Position numbers and translations under genes: made by a program. Of a DNA stretch of 64,000 nucleotides, positions 35,691-44,655 are shown in pieces. The DNA lies in assembly GCA_035632315.1 (NCBI GenBank), contig DASQGZ010000042.1, positions 15,308 to 79,307 of the forward strand. The letters are read 5' to 3'. The DNA is from JAFDZW01 sp035632315. GTDB lineage: Bacteria > Bacteroidota > Ignavibacteria > Palsa-1295. Every line of letters begins with the position of its first letter. Position 1 is the first letter of the stretch. The notes under the pieces are model-generated. The model saw only the letters and a list, made by a program, of their open reading frames with translations. It did no database searches and was not told the origin of the DNA.

Positions 35691-36230
35691 CTATTGCTTC
35701 GACTGCGTCACTAAATTGAATCTGGTAGCGCCGTACTTTTGCATATCGCGCATAATATCATCAACATACCCGTAACTGAGATTTTTATCGGCATCGATCG
35801 CATAGCGCATCGACGAATTTTGCAATCTCGTTGCTTTGATAGCTGCGGGTACTTCTGATTTTTTTATCATCAGTTCCGGAATTTTAGCCAGCGCTTTGTC
35901 ATCGTATGGCTGATTCGTTTTCGGATCGATATGGCCAAGCTCCTTAAAGATCGGAATGCGATCTTTCTCGTTGGCAACACTATAGTAGATCAGCGTATCA
36001 GGTGTTTCGCCGGGCGCGACTTGTGACATTCCGATGGTAAGAACGGCGATCTTGACGTCCGGCAATTTTGTCGTATCGGCTTCTGCACGCGGGAGCGAGA
36101 TCGCAAGGGCCTCAGTGTCGGACTTAAATGTTGCCGTAAACATAAAGAATGTCACGAGCAAAAAACCGACATCCACCATCGGTGTCATATCAATACGAAA
36201 CCCATGCCGCTTCAGTTTTGCTTTTGGCAT
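35691..36230 (-). CDS. exbD: ExbD/TolR-family biopolymer transport protein (first copy)
   Basis: 179 residues. It opens with a basic stretch and IDMTPMVDVGFLLVTFFMF, the helix with the conserved proton-path aspartate. The periplasmic part (about 40-179) is longer than in the second copy and contains the stretch DPKTNQPYDDKALAK. It ends in RFNLVTQSKQ. It lies 35 bases after exbB. Confidence 0.92.
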   Translation of the reverse strand: MPKAKLKRHGFRIDMTPMVDVGFLLVTFFMFTATFKSDTEALAISLPRAEADTTKLPDVKIAVLTIGMSQVAPGETPDTLIYYSVANEKDRIPIFKELGHIDPKTNQPYDDKALAKIPELMIKKSEVPAAIKATRLQNSSMRYAIDADKNLSYGYVDDIMRDMQKYGATRFNLVTQSKQ

Positions 36231-36265
36231 AATTATGGACGTAGTTTATGTGATCGACCCTTCGT

Positions 36266-37063
36266 TTAAGCAGTTGTGCTCGCAAAGCGAGTCTTGAGCG
36301 ATTCGAGCAGGTTCAGTGAGGCTTCGTCGATCATATACATAAACTTATCTACTTTGGTCGTGTAGAAATTATAGAATATAATGGCCAGGATGGCTGTCCC
36401 GATTCCGAGAGCTGTATTGAACAGAGCTTCCGAAATAGCGATCGAGAGCTGCGATGCGGCCGCACCGCCGCCGCTGCTGCCGAGCGCCGCGAATGCCTTG
36501 ATCATACCGATAACAGTGCCCAGTAGCCCTACCATGGTTGCAATAGAAGCAATGGTAGAAAGAATAACTAAGTTTTGCTCCATTAACGGTGTTTCAAGCA
36601 TCGTTACTTCATCAAGGGACTTCTTGACCTCTTCGATCTTTTCTTCCTGACTCAATGACTGGCTCGACTGAATACCTTTGAAACGTGAAACTCCGGCACG
36701 AAGAATGTTCGCTACGCTCCCCTTTTGCTGGTCACAAAGATCCATCACGGCGTCAAGATTCTTTTCGTCGAGAAATTTTCCGGACTTACGCAAAAATTCG
36801 TCCAGGTCTTTTCTGCCCTTCGCTTTTTGAAGGCTCAGCCAACGCTCAATAACAAACGTAACGACCATGATAGACAGACCGATCAGGATCGGCACCAAAA
36901 GTCCGCCGGTGTACATCATCCCCATCCAATTCGTCGGATGTTCTTTGATGCTCGGATCGGAAAAATTTGCAGGAGCGCCGAGAAGAATAAAATAGATCAG
37001 TGGTCCGACAACGACCACAGCAAGCAGGATAACTATGGTAACGAAGAGCGTATTCTTTTTCAT
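36266..37063 (-). CDS. exbB: ExbB/TolQ/MotA-family proton channel protein
   Basis: 265 residues. Helices are at about 8-28, 55-75, 165-195 and 205-230. The conserved ExbB region is visible: LGTVIGMIKAFAALGSSGGGAAASQLSIAISEALFNTA, with the glycine-rich pore loop. It forms the inner-membrane proton-driven motor with the two ExbD proteins. An extra N-terminal helix (about 8-28) is typical of FCB ExbB. It is the first gene of the exbB-exbD-exbD-tonB set and starts 27 bases after a hairpin terminator. Confidence 0.92.
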   Translation of the reverse strand: MKKNTLFVTIVILLAVVVVGPLIYFILLGAPANFSDPSIKEHPTNWMGMMYTGGLLVPILIGLSIMVVTFVIERWLSLQKAKGRKDLDEFLRKSGKFLDEKNLDAVMDLCDQQKGSVANILRAGVSRFKGIQSSQSLSQEEKIEEVKKSLDEVTMLETPLMEQNLVILSTIASIATMVGLLGTVIGMIKAFAALGSSGGGAAASQLSIAISEALFNTALGIGTAILAIIFYNFYTTKVDKFMYMIDEASLNLLESLKTRFASTTA

Positions 37064-37089
37064 ACGAAATGAGCGTAAGTTTAAAAGTT

Positions 37090-37117
37090 AAAAAATTCGA
37101 GTTGGTATTCTCAACTC
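37090..37117 (-). terminator. Intrinsic terminator before exbB
   Basis: GAGTTG (37099-37104) and CAACTC (37112-37117) form a 6-bp stem with a 7-base loop. On the minus strand GAATTTTTT follows. It probably ends the LysR gene transcript (stop 37211) but is only 27 bases from the exbB ATG. Confidence 0.55.
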
Positions 37118-37210
37118 ATAACAAACACAGAAATTTACCGGATGTTGCAGTACGCACAGCCGTGAAATGCAAAACGAATGGCTGAAAACACCATTTTAGG
37201 CATTCGAATT

Positions 37211-38125
37211 TCATAAAAGATTTTGATTTAAAGAACTTTTAATAGTCGCCGAAAGGAGCTTCTCTGTCTCTGATCTGAAAAGTTCTTTCGCAGATCGAAT
37301 ATGCGGCAAGAGGTCGTCGCGCCGATAAAGAATCGTTAATTCCCTATATAGTAGCGGCTTAAAGAGCGGAATTGGAGCAATACCGTGTCGAATCTTCTCA
37401 TCGAGCAACATATGACCATAAATAGGTCCCGCAAATTCCCCATTTAAAACAAGTTTTCCGAGCAGCGTGTAATCGTCACTTTCGAGTGCAATATCCGGTC
37501 TCAAATTCACCGTTCGAATAAGTTGTTCAAGAGGCTTTCTCAAACGATCTGCTGTTGAAGGAAGGCAAAAGCGCATCTTCTGTAAGGCTTTTTTCGATAC
37601 TCTTTTTGCTTCTTTTTTTGCGACTCCAATAAAAACCGGATCACGAAAGAGTATTTCGGATGAGACCGATTTTATTTTAGGTCGGGGCGCGAATGCAAGA
37701 TCGACCCGCCCAGTTGTGAGCGCTTCAATGATTTCTGCTTGCTCTGCGGAGACAATAGAATCAATAGTGATCAAAGGAAATGCTCGTCGCAGAGATGTAT
37801 ATAGATGTGGAAAGACATATTGCATAAACCCCTGCCGCCCGGCGATCTTAATAGACCCTTTATCGGTTGGGAGTGATCTTGAATTTGATAATATCTCCGA
37901 CTCTGTGCGCAGCATTGTTCTAAAGAGTGGGAACAGCTCTTTCCCTTTTCGCGTGAGCATGACACCGAGTTTAGAGCGAATAAATAATTGTACACCAAGC
38001 TCTCGTTCGAAGTGCATCAGCGCCGTAGATACTGCAGGCTGTGTGACACCGATTCGTCTGGCAACTGCATTGATCGACCCAAGCGATACAAGATGTTCAC
38101 AGATCTCGATTTGTTGAAGTGTCAT
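37211..38125 (-). CDS. LysR-family transcriptional regulator
   Basis: 304 residues. An N-terminal winged helix-turn-helix (residues about 3-62, with GSINAVARRIGVTQPAVSTALMHFERELG) precedes a ligand-binding domain with the usual two-lobe substrate-binding pattern (FIRSKLGVMLTRKGKELFPLF, then IDSIVSAEQAEIIEALTTGRVDLAFAP). It is divergent from pdxS across 92 AT-rich bases. LysR genes commonly control the divergent neighbour, so control of vitamin B6 synthesis is a reasonable guess. No inducer is known. Confidence 0.92.
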   Translation of the reverse strand: MTLQQIEICEHLVSLGSINAVARRIGVTQPAVSTALMHFERELGVQLFIRSKLGVMLTRKGKELFPLFRTMLRTESEILSNSRSLPTDKGSIKIAGRQGFMQYVFPHLYTSLRRAFPLITIDSIVSAEQAEIIEALTTGRVDLAFAPRPKIKSVSSEILFRDPVFIGVAKKEAKRVSKKALQKMRFCLPSTADRLRKPLEQLIRTVNLRPDIALESDDYTLLGKLVLNGEFAGPIYGHMLLDEKIRHGIAPIPLFKPLLYRELTILYRRDDLLPHIRSAKELFRSETEKLLSATIKSSLNQNLL

Positions 38126-38146
38126 AATAATAATCTATATTAGAAA

Positions 38147-38175
38147 TTAGCAACATTAATTACATTTATTATAAT
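38147..38175 (+). promoter_or_regulatory. Candidate pdxS promoter
   Basis: TTAGCA (38147-38152, four of six matches to TTGACA) lies 17 bases before a perfect TATAAT (38170-38175). The region is very AT-rich and holds a dyad TAAT-CTAT-ATTA at 38131-38142, a possible LysR site. Chance matches are likely in such composition. Confidence 0.4.
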
Positions 38176-38217
38176 TTCATTTGTTTTATTAACAGTTCAA
38201 ATTCAAGGAATTCAAAA

Positions 38218-39165
38218 ATGGCAAAGACATATAAAAACGTGAATCCCACTCACCCGAATGTTGCTTCGAATGGCAAGGCCGAAGCAAAAGTCGGAACAGA
38301 GCTTGTAAAGCGAGCCCTCCCGGCAATGCTGAAGGGCGGTGTCATTATGGATGTGGTTAATGCTGACCAAGCAAAGATAGCCGAAGATGCGGGCGCCTGT
38401 GCTGTAATGGCGCTCGAACGTGTCCCTGCCGACATTCGTGCTCATGGTGGCGTTGCACGTATGTCCGACCCCGAACTCATTATTGAGATCATTGAATCGG
38501 TCTCCATTCCTGTAATGGCAAAAGCACGTATCGGTCATTTTGTTGAAGCGCAAATTCTTCAAGCGCTCGGAGTTGACTGTGTCGATGAAAGTGAAGTACT
38601 TACTCCTGCCGATGAAGAGAATCATATTGATAAACATAAATTTCTTGTCCCATTCGTTTGCGGTGCCCGTAACCTTGGTGAAGCCCTTCGCCGTATTTCA
38701 GAAGGAGCAGCGATGATCCGCACCAAAGGCGAAGCTGGTACAGGCGATGTGGTCGAAGCCGTGCGTCATGCACATGCGATTTTCGGAGAGATTCGTCGTC
38801 TTCAATCTTTGCCTGAAAATGAGCGGTTTACATTTGCAAAAAATATCGGCGCTCCGATCACGTTAGTCAACGAAGTAGCTGAAGCCGGAAAATTGCCCGT
38901 CGTAAATTTTGCTGCCGGTGGGATTGCAACTCCCGCAGATGCCGCGCTTCTTATGCAGATCGGCGTTGATGGTGTGTTCGTCGGTTCTGGAATTTTTAAG
39001 TCGAACAATCCGGCAAAACGAGCTGCTGCAATCGTGAAGGCGACAACGTATTATAGTGACGCAGAAGTACTTGCCGATGTAAGCCGCGGTCTTGGCGAAG
39101 CGATGTTTGGCAGAACGGTCGGATCACTCACCGAAACTGAGCTGCTCGCCGGTCGCGGGATTTAA
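38218..39165 (+). CDS. pdxS: Pyridoxal 5'-phosphate synthase, PdxS subunit
   Basis: Builds pyridoxal 5'-phosphate from ribose 5-phosphate, glyceraldehyde 3-phosphate and ammonia delivered by PdxT. 315 residues, about 20 more than usual because of an N-terminal leader (AKTYKNVNPTHPNVASNGKAEAK). Barrel motifs: KRALPAMLKGGVIMDVVNADQA, AVMALERVPADIR, MAKARIGHFVEAQ with a catalytic lysine, RTKGEAGTG with the second lysine, and NFAAGGIATPADAALLMQIG. It is an operon with pdxT, 9 bases downstream. Confidence 0.97.
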   Translation: MAKTYKNVNPTHPNVASNGKAEAKVGTELVKRALPAMLKGGVIMDVVNADQAKIAEDAGACAVMALERVPADIRAHGGVARMSDPELIIEIIESVSIPVMAKARIGHFVEAQILQALGVDCVDESEVLTPADEENHIDKHKFLVPFVCGARNLGEALRRISEGAAMIRTKGEAGTGDVVEAVRHAHAIFGEIRRLQSLPENERFTFAKNIGAPITLVNEVAEAGKLPVVNFAAGGIATPADAALLMQIGVDGVFVGSGIFKSNNPAKRAAAIVKATTYYSDAEVLADVSRGLGEAMFGRTVGSLTETELLAGRGI

Positions 39166-39174
39166 TCTATTTTT

Positions 39175-39783
39175 ATGTCCCCCAATATTGGAATACTTGC
39201 CTTACAAGGCGACTTTTACGAACATGCCCGGATGCTTGATCTGCTTGGTTACAGATCAAGAGAGATTCGACGTTCAAAAGAATTAAATAACATTGATGCG
39301 CTGATTATTCCGGGTGGTGAATCAACAACAATAGCAAAGTTGGAAGATGCTGCAACAAAATTCACTTTCACGGATGCTGACGAGATTCCCATCTTTGATG
39401 CGATAAAAGAAAAGATACTCTCGGGTATGCCCGTTTGGGGTACATGTATGGGGAGCATTGTTCTGGCAAAAGATATCGAAGGCTCATCCCAAGGACGCAT
39501 CGGCTTAATGGATATTTCTGTCCGGCGTAATGCGTTCGGTTCACAGAGGCAAAGTTTGGAAATCTTACTTAACATACCTGTTCTCGGGCAGCCTGGCTTC
39601 CCTGCCGTTTTCATTCGTGCACCATTATTTACAAAATCAAGTAACGACGTTGAAATTCTTAGCGAATATGATGGAGGGTTCGTGATGGCAAAGCAAAACA
39701 ATATGCTGGTAACCGCTTTTCATCCCGAGCTTACATCTGATCTGCGTGTTCATCAATATTTTTTGAATACGATTCATCAGTGA
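39175..39783 (+). CDS. pdxT: Pyridoxal 5'-phosphate synthase, PdxT glutaminase subunit
   Basis: Class I glutamine amidotransferase that feeds ammonia to PdxS. 202 residues. It shows IGILALQGDFYEHARML, PGGESTTIAKL, the nucleophile elbow GTCMGSIVLAK (usually GTCAG) and the C-terminal catalytic pair in HPELTSDLRVHQYFL. It is paired with pdxS. Confidence 0.96.
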   Translation: MSPNIGILALQGDFYEHARMLDLLGYRSREIRRSKELNNIDALIIPGGESTTIAKLEDAATKFTFTDADEIPIFDAIKEKILSGMPVWGTCMGSIVLAKDIEGSSQGRIGLMDISVRRNAFGSQRQSLEILLNIPVLGQPGFPAVFIRAPLFTKSSNDVEILSEYDGGFVMAKQNNMLVTAFHPELTSDLRVHQYFLNTIHQ

Positions 39784-39834
39784 ACAGTCTGTGTTCTTGC
39801 GCTGTTGTCCTCGCCTGCTATTCCCAGATATTAA

Positions 39835-40599
39835 ATGCCTGATGTAATCAGATCGGCGGTTCTTTCCGTGTCAAATCTCAGAAAACTCTACGGTGATATT
39901 ATTGCCGTAGATGACATTTCTTTCTCCGTATTCAAAAATGAGATCGTTGGATTATTGGGACCGAACGGTGCAGGAAAAACAACGACGATCAATATGCTTC
40001 TCGGCATCCTTGAACCAACTGCCGGAACAATTACGATCGAAGGGCTCGACATTCAAAAACATCGTACGGAAGTACTATCACACACCAATTTTGCAGCGGT
40101 GTACGCCCCGCTGCCCGGCAATTTGACAGTCGCGCAAAATCTTAAAATATTCGGTATGCTTTACGGTGTTAAGAATCTTTCGGCACGCATTGAAGAGTTG
40201 CTCGGCACATTCGAACTTACGAGTTTTCGCGACACAAAATGCGGCGTTCTCTCTTCCGGGGAGCAGACGAGAGTCAGCCTTGCAAAAGCCATCTTGAATG
40301 AGCCGACGCTGTTGCTGCTTGATGAGCCAACAGCCTCTCTTGACCCTTCGATCGCAAATGAAATTCGGTCGCTTATCAGAGGTTATGCGTCTGAGCGATC
40401 GATCGGCGTACTTTGGACATCGCATAATATGTATGAAGTCGAACAGGTATGCGATAGAGTACTTTTTCTTTCAAAAGGTAAAGTGCTGCTCGAAGGAGAT
40501 CCGAAGCATCTTCCGAGCAGCCACCACAAAAGCTCACTCGAAGAGCTATTCATTGCTGTTGCTCGGGAGCCGCTTACGTTAACGGAGGCGAAACGCTAA
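39835..40599 (+). CDS. ABC-2 type transporter ATP-binding protein
   Basis: 254 residues. Walker A GPNGAGKTTT, signature LSSGEQTRVSLAKA, Walker B LLLLDEPTASLDP, H-loop TSHNMYEVE. It resembles the ATPases of drug/polyketide- or lipid-type ABC-2 exporters (NodI/CcmA-like). Its stop overlaps the ATG of the permease by one base (TAATG). It lies 51 bases after pdxT, perhaps in the same transcript. Substrate unknown. Confidence 0.9.
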   Translation: MPDVIRSAVLSVSNLRKLYGDIIAVDDISFSVFKNEIVGLLGPNGAGKTTTINMLLGILEPTAGTITIEGLDIQKHRTEVLSHTNFAAVYAPLPGNLTVAQNLKIFGMLYGVKNLSARIEELLGTFELTSFRDTKCGVLSSGEQTRVSLAKAILNEPTLLLLDEPTASLDPSIANEIRSLIRGYASERSIGVLWTSHNMYEVEQVCDRVLFLSKGKVLLEGDPKHLPSSHHKSSLEELFIAVAREPLTLTEAKR

Positions 40600-41402
40600 T
40601 GCAGTTTTCGCGCACATACGCAATCGTCTTGAGATACTTTTATCTTTTGCGCGGCAGCTTAACACGTATTGTGCCGCTATTTGTATGGGGTATTATTGAC
40701 ATCATTCTTTGGGGATTCATTACAAAATACCTCAATAGTGTCTCGAATTCCAGATTTAGCTTTGTCCCGACGCTGCTCGGAGCAGTATTGTTGTGGGATT
40801 ATTTCATACGTGTGATGTACGGAGTGACCACGACTTTTTTTGAAGATGTCTGGTCGCGAAATTTTCTGAATATGTTTGCATCGCCGATATCGATCAGTGA
40901 GTATCTTGCCGGCGTTGTCTCGGTCAGCATTATTACCAGTTCCATTGGTCTTCTGGCAATGCTTGTGCTTTCGCTTGGTATCTTTGGCTTGAGCTTTTTT
41001 AGTATTGGGGCACTCTTCATTCCGTTTCTGTTGATACTTATTTTATTCGGTATTTCTTTCGGAATATTTGCTTGCGCGATCGTTTTGCGATTAGGGCCTG
41101 CCTCGGAATGGTTCATTTGGCCAATTCCTGCAGTGTTAGCGCCATTTGCGGGAGTGTTCTACCCTATCTCGACGCTGCCTCAATGGATGCGATTTGTTTC
41201 TTATTTATTGCCTCCGTCCTATGTTTTCGAAGGGATGCGAGCTGCACTATTTGATCAACCCATTTCTGCAACAGCGATATTTATCGGGTGTGCACTGTCA
41301 GTGTTCTATATTTTTCTTGCGTCCTGGTACTTCCTACGAGTCTATCGTTATGCCGTTCGGAGCGGACTGATTGCCCGATACAGCGCTGAGTCAATTCCAT
41401 AA
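40599..41402 (+). CDS. ABC-2 type transporter permease
   Basis: 267 residues with about six membrane helices. The ABC-2 family signature is visible in the last third (IPAVLAPFAGVFYPISTLPQWMRFVSYLLPPSYVFEGMRA), close to the NodJ/DrrB pattern. It shares the TAATG overlap with its ATPase. It ends against the terminator of the convergent ribosomal operon. Confidence 0.9.
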   Translation: MQFSRTYAIVLRYFYLLRGSLTRIVPLFVWGIIDIILWGFITKYLNSVSNSRFSFVPTLLGAVLLWDYFIRVMYGVTTTFFEDVWSRNFLNMFASPISISEYLAGVVSVSIITSSIGLLAMLVLSLGIFGLSFFSIGALFIPFLLILILFGISFGIFACAIVLRLGPASEWFIWPIPAVLAPFAGVFYPISTLPQWMRFVSYLLPPSYVFEGMRAALFDQPISATAIFIGCALSVFYIFLASWYFLRVYRYAVRSGLIARYSAESIP

Positions 41403-41405
41403 AAT

Positions 41406-41430
41406 GAAAAACCCCGCTTGCGCGGGGTTC
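41406..41430 (-). terminator. Intrinsic terminator of the ribosomal protein superoperon
   Basis: An 8-bp GC-rich stem (AACCCCGC at 41410-41417, GCGGGGTT at 41422-41429) has the loop TTGC. Read on the minus strand it follows rplQ and runs into TTTTTC. No T run follows on the plus strand, so it serves mainly the ribosomal operon. Confidence 0.88.
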
Positions 41431-41448
41431 TAACTAAAAAATAGTCAA

Positions 41449-42000
41449 TTACTTAACCTGAGTATGCGCGGCCTCTTCGGCAGCTTCCTCGATTTCGGTA
41501 GTAGGCGCCTCGACGATACCTGGTATCGGTTCAACCTTTGGTGTTGTCTTTCCGCGACGAGTCGGACGAGGTTTTGAGACAGGCTTACGCGGCGCAGAAG
41601 CTTCATTCCAGTCGACAAGTTCGAGTAAAGCCATTTCAGCGCTGTCGCCCAAGCGGCGACCAAGTTTCACAACACGCGTATAGCCGCCTTTGCGATCGGC
41701 AACTTTCGGAGCGATCTCGGTAAAAAGTGTTTTTAAAACATCTTTATCCTGTATCACTCGTGCGACTTCGCGCCGAGCATGAACACGCTTTGCAGAGATG
41801 ACCTTCTCATCACCGGTGAGCAAATGAGCATTCTTAGCTCGGGTAATGATCGGTTCGACAAATGTACGAGCCTCTTTTGCTTTGGCTGCGGTCGTACGAA
41901 TTTTTTTATTTTGAATAAGCGAACTCGCGAGCGACGCAAGCGTCGAAGCACGATGCGATGACGTTCGTCCGAGTTTTCTGCCTTTGCGATTATGGATCAT
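41449..42000 (-). CDS. rplQ: Ribosomal protein L17 with C-terminal extension
   Basis: 183 residues against about 120 in E. coli. The first 120 residues are canonical (GRTSSHRASTLASLASSLI, PKVADRKGGYTRVVKLGRRLGDSAEMALLEL). Residues about 132-183 form a low-complexity tail, first Pro/Lys/Arg-rich, then Glu/Ala-rich, which should be unstructured. Last gene of the operon, 24 bases after rpoA. Confidence 0.97.
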   Translation of the reverse strand: MIHNRKGRKLGRTSSHRASTLASLASSLIQNKKIRTTAAKAKEARTFVEPIITRAKNAHLLTGDEKVISAKRVHARREVARVIQDKDVLKTLFTEIAPKVADRKGGYTRVVKLGRRLGDSAEMALLELVDWNEASAPRKPVSKPRPTRRGKTTPKVEPIPGIVEAPTTEIEEAAEEAAHTQVK

Positions 42001-42024
42001 TGTTCTGCCTTCTGAATAAGATCG

Positions 42025-43017
42025 TTAACGACTAACGACGCTTTGACCTTCGAAATATTTATCGACATCCATTCCGAAATGTAACCCGAGCTGTTCGACG
42101 ATACGGCCGAGTTCATCGAGCGACTTACGTCCGAAATTGCGGAATGTCAACAACTCGCGTTCATCGCGGCGAACGAGATCGCCAATGGTTTTAATGTTCG
42201 CGGCACGCAAGCAATTTTGCGAGCGAACGGAAAGATGCATCGTATCCACGTTTGTTGCAAGGATCGATTTGATACGCTCTGTTTCTGTGTCTTCGATCGG
42301 CTTTGGCGGAAGCTCGTCTTCCGGTCCACCGAAACGGACAAAAAGATTTACGTGGTCGCGAAGTATGCGGCCGGCGACAGTGATGCCTTCTTCAGGAGTG
42401 ATCGAACCATCGGTTTCGACGTCAAGCACCAGTTTCTCGTAGTCTGTTTTCTGCCCGACACGAGTCGGCTCAACGGTAAAACGGACATTGACGATCGGGG
42501 TAAAGATCGAATCGATAGCAATTGTGCCAAGAGCCGAATCGCTGCGTTTATTCTCTTCTGCAGGAATATAACCACGGCCATGCCCGACCATCAGCTCGAG
42601 CTGTACGCGCATATCTTTGCCGATCGTGAATAGATGATGATTCGGGTTCAATATCTCTATCTCACTTGTAAATGCCTGAAGATCTCCGGCTTTGAATTCT
42701 TTCGGTCCCTTGACGTCAACAATCAGGCGCGGTTGGCTTTGCATATCTGACTTAATGCGAACGCCTTTAAAATTTAAGATGATCTCGGCAACATCCTCAG
42801 TGACACCTTTAACGGCTGAGAATTCGTGCTGAACGCCGTCAATACGAATGCTGGTGAACGAACTTCCGGGAATTGAAGAGAGCAAAATGCGCCTCATCGA
42901 ATTTCCAAGAGTCGTACCATATCCTTCTTCGAGCGGAGACGCAATAAAGCGTCCGAAAGTCGATGATTTACTGGATTCTTCGAGTTCGATCCGATCCGGC
43001 ATGTGCAATTTTGTCAT
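42025..43017 (-). CDS. rpoA: RNA polymerase alpha subunit
   Basis: 330 residues. The N-terminal domain (about 1-235) carries GYGTTLGNSMRRILLSSIPG and the assembly surface. An acidic linker (EDELPPKPIEDTE) leads to the C-terminal domain with LHLSVR-like MHLSVRSQNCLRAANIKTIGDLV and LLTFRNFGRKSLDEL, the promoter UP-element and activator contact part. It lies between rpsD and rplQ as in most bacteria. Confidence 0.98.
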   Translation of the reverse strand: MTKLHMPDRIELEESSKSSTFGRFIASPLEEGYGTTLGNSMRRILLSSIPGSSFTSIRIDGVQHEFSAVKGVTEDVAEIILNFKGVRIKSDMQSQPRLIVDVKGPKEFKAGDLQAFTSEIEILNPNHHLFTIGKDMRVQLELMVGHGRGYIPAEENKRSDSALGTIAIDSIFTPIVNVRFTVEPTRVGQKTDYEKLVLDVETDGSITPEEGITVAGRILRDHVNLFVRFGGPEDELPPKPIEDTETERIKSILATNVDTMHLSVRSQNCLRAANIKTIGDLVRRDERELLTFRNFGRKSLDELGRIVEQLGLHFGMDVDKYFEGQSVVSR

Positions 43018-43085
43018 ACGCTCGCTACTTTAATTATTATTAATATCTACCTAAAATTCTATATTTATGCAGAATAACTCACCCG

Positions 43086-43718
43086 TTACTTCGAGTATAG
43101 CTCAACGACGAGTTGTTCGTTTGCATTCAGCTGGATATCACCCCGCTCAGGTACTGAAAGCAAGGTTCCGGAAAGGTCAGCTTTATTCAAATTCAGCCAC
43201 GACGGCAGCCCGGTATCGCCACGCATACGCTTGACAGATTCATGAACGAATTCAAGCTTACGCGAGCTTTCCTTTACTTGAACAACATCACCGGGGTTCA
43301 GGATATACGACGGAATGTTCACGACGTTTCCGTTGACGGTAATATGACGATGAAGGATAAGCTGGCGTGCGCCCTTACGGCTCGGGGCAATACTCAAGCG
43401 ATAAAGAACGTTATCAAGGCGGCGCTCCAGAAGCTTAATGAGGTTATCTCCGGTGATGCCGCGCATACGAAGCGCTTTCTCGTAGGTATTACGAAATTGG
43501 GTCTCGAGCAGACCGTAGGTCTTACGGATCTTTTGCTTTTCACGAAGCTGAACCCCGTATTCGGAAATCTTTGAACGACGATTATTGCCATGCTGTCCGG
43601 GGGGGTAATTCCGTTTTTCGATCGGACACTTTTCCGAAAAGCATTTAGCCCCTTTTAAAAAGAGTTTTTGCTTTTCACGGCGACAAAGTTTACAACTAGG
43701 ATCGGTATAACGAGCCAT
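43086..43718 (-). CDS. rpsD: Ribosomal protein S4 (zinc-binding form)
   Basis: 210 residues. The N-terminus carries a zinc ribbon (Cys9, Cys12, Cys26, Cys31 in PSCKLCRREK and KCFSEKCP), so this is the C+ form. The S4 RNA-binding domain follows (RRLDNVLYRLSIAPSRKGARQLI, HRHITVNGNVVNIPSYIL). A 123-base gap to rpsK upstream is the longest within the alpha section, and could hold a leader. Confidence 0.97.
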   Translation of the reverse strand: MARYTDPSCKLCRREKQKLFLKGAKCFSEKCPIEKRNYPPGQHGNNRRSKISEYGVQLREKQKIRKTYGLLETQFRNTYEKALRMRGITGDNLIKLLERRLDNVLYRLSIAPSRKGARQLILHRHITVNGNVVNIPSYILNPGDVVQVKESSRKLEFVHESVKRMRGDTGLPSWLNLNKADLSGTLLSVPERGDIQLNANEQLVVELYSK

Positions 43719-43841
43719 ATCAATCTTTCGAGTTTAATTAGTTTTGATTTGTCTAATACTAGACATCATCTCGGTGCCTTCTTCCTTCGCGATGACTCTC
43801 GTGAAGTTTACGACTACGATCGAGATACTCAATAAAAAAAA

Positions 43842-44246
43842 TTATACGCGGCGTTTCTTCGGTGGACGGCAGCCATTATGAGGCATCGGCGTGATGTCCC
43901 TGATCGAAAGAACATCGATACCGGCTACCTGCAATGCGCGAACAGCTGCTTCACGTCCCGAGCCCGGGCCCTTAATAAATACATCCACTTTGCGAAGCCC
44001 CATGTCGTAGGCTTCCTTTGCAGCGGATTCTGCCGCAACCTGACCCGCGAACGGTGTATTCTTGCGTGAGCCCTTAAAGCCCATCTTCCCTGCCGACGCC
44101 CATGATAGGGTGTTGCCCTGCGGGTCGGTAAGTGTCACATGAATGTTATTGAACGTTGCACGCACATGCGCAATGCCCTGTGCTTGCGCAGAGATCTTTT
44201 TCTTGCGCTTTGCTGCTGTCGTTACTGCTGCTGCTTGTTTTGCCAC
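43842..44246 (-). CDS. rpsK: Ribosomal protein S11
   Basis: 134 residues. Canonical segments are AHVRATFNNIHVTLTDPQGN, SAGKMGFKGSRKNTPFAGQ and DITPMPHNGCRPPKKRRV. Part of the platform of the 30S subunit. It lies 19 bases after rpsM. Confidence 0.97.
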   Translation of the reverse strand: MAKQAAAVTTAAKRKKKISAQAQGIAHVRATFNNIHVTLTDPQGNTLSWASAGKMGFKGSRKNTPFAGQVAAESAAKEAYDMGLRKVDVFIKGPGSGREAAVRALQVAGIDVLSIRDITPMPHNGCRPPKKRRV

Positions 44247-44265
44247 GATACACTCCTGAAATTAA

Positions 44266-44649
44266 TTACTTCTTCGCGAGAGCTTTCTTCTTGCCAGCGA
44301 CCGTTTTGCGTTTGCCTTTACGGGTACGCGCATTCGTACGAGTGCGTTGTCCACGAACCGGAAGGCTCTTGCGGTGACGAAGACCGCGATACGACCCAAT
44401 ATCCATCAAGCGCTTGACAGCAAGCTGTTGCTCGCTGCGGGCGACACCTTCGACTTTATAATCGTTGGTGATGATCTGACGAATGGTCGTCACCTCATCT
44501 TCAGTGAGGTCTCCGATCTTCTTGTCCTCGGAAAGATTCGCCTTTTTTAAAATTTCAGCAGCAGTCGAACGACCGATGCCGTAGATATACGTCAGTCCGA
44601 TGACCGAGCGTTTTTGTTTCGGAAGATCAATTCCTGCGATACGCGCCAT
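44266..44649 (-). CDS. rpsM: Ribosomal protein S13
   Basis: 127 residues. RIAGIDLPKQKRSVIGLTYI, then DIGSYRGLRHRKSLPVRGQR, the helix that contacts 16S rRNA at the head, and a basic tail. It opens the alpha-operon part and follows rpmJ by 6 bases. Confidence 0.97.
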   Translation of the reverse strand: MARIAGIDLPKQKRSVIGLTYIYGIGRSTAAEILKKANLSEDKKIGDLTEDEVTTIRQIITNDYKVEGVARSEQQLAVKRLMDIGSYRGLRHRKSLPVRGQRTRTNARTRKGKRKTVAGKKKALAKK

Positions 44650-44655
44650 TGTAGA

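Noticed and set aside
38126..38217. A definite LysR binding site upstream of pdxS
   Set aside because: The region is so AT-rich that short dyads are expected; I report it only as a candidate.
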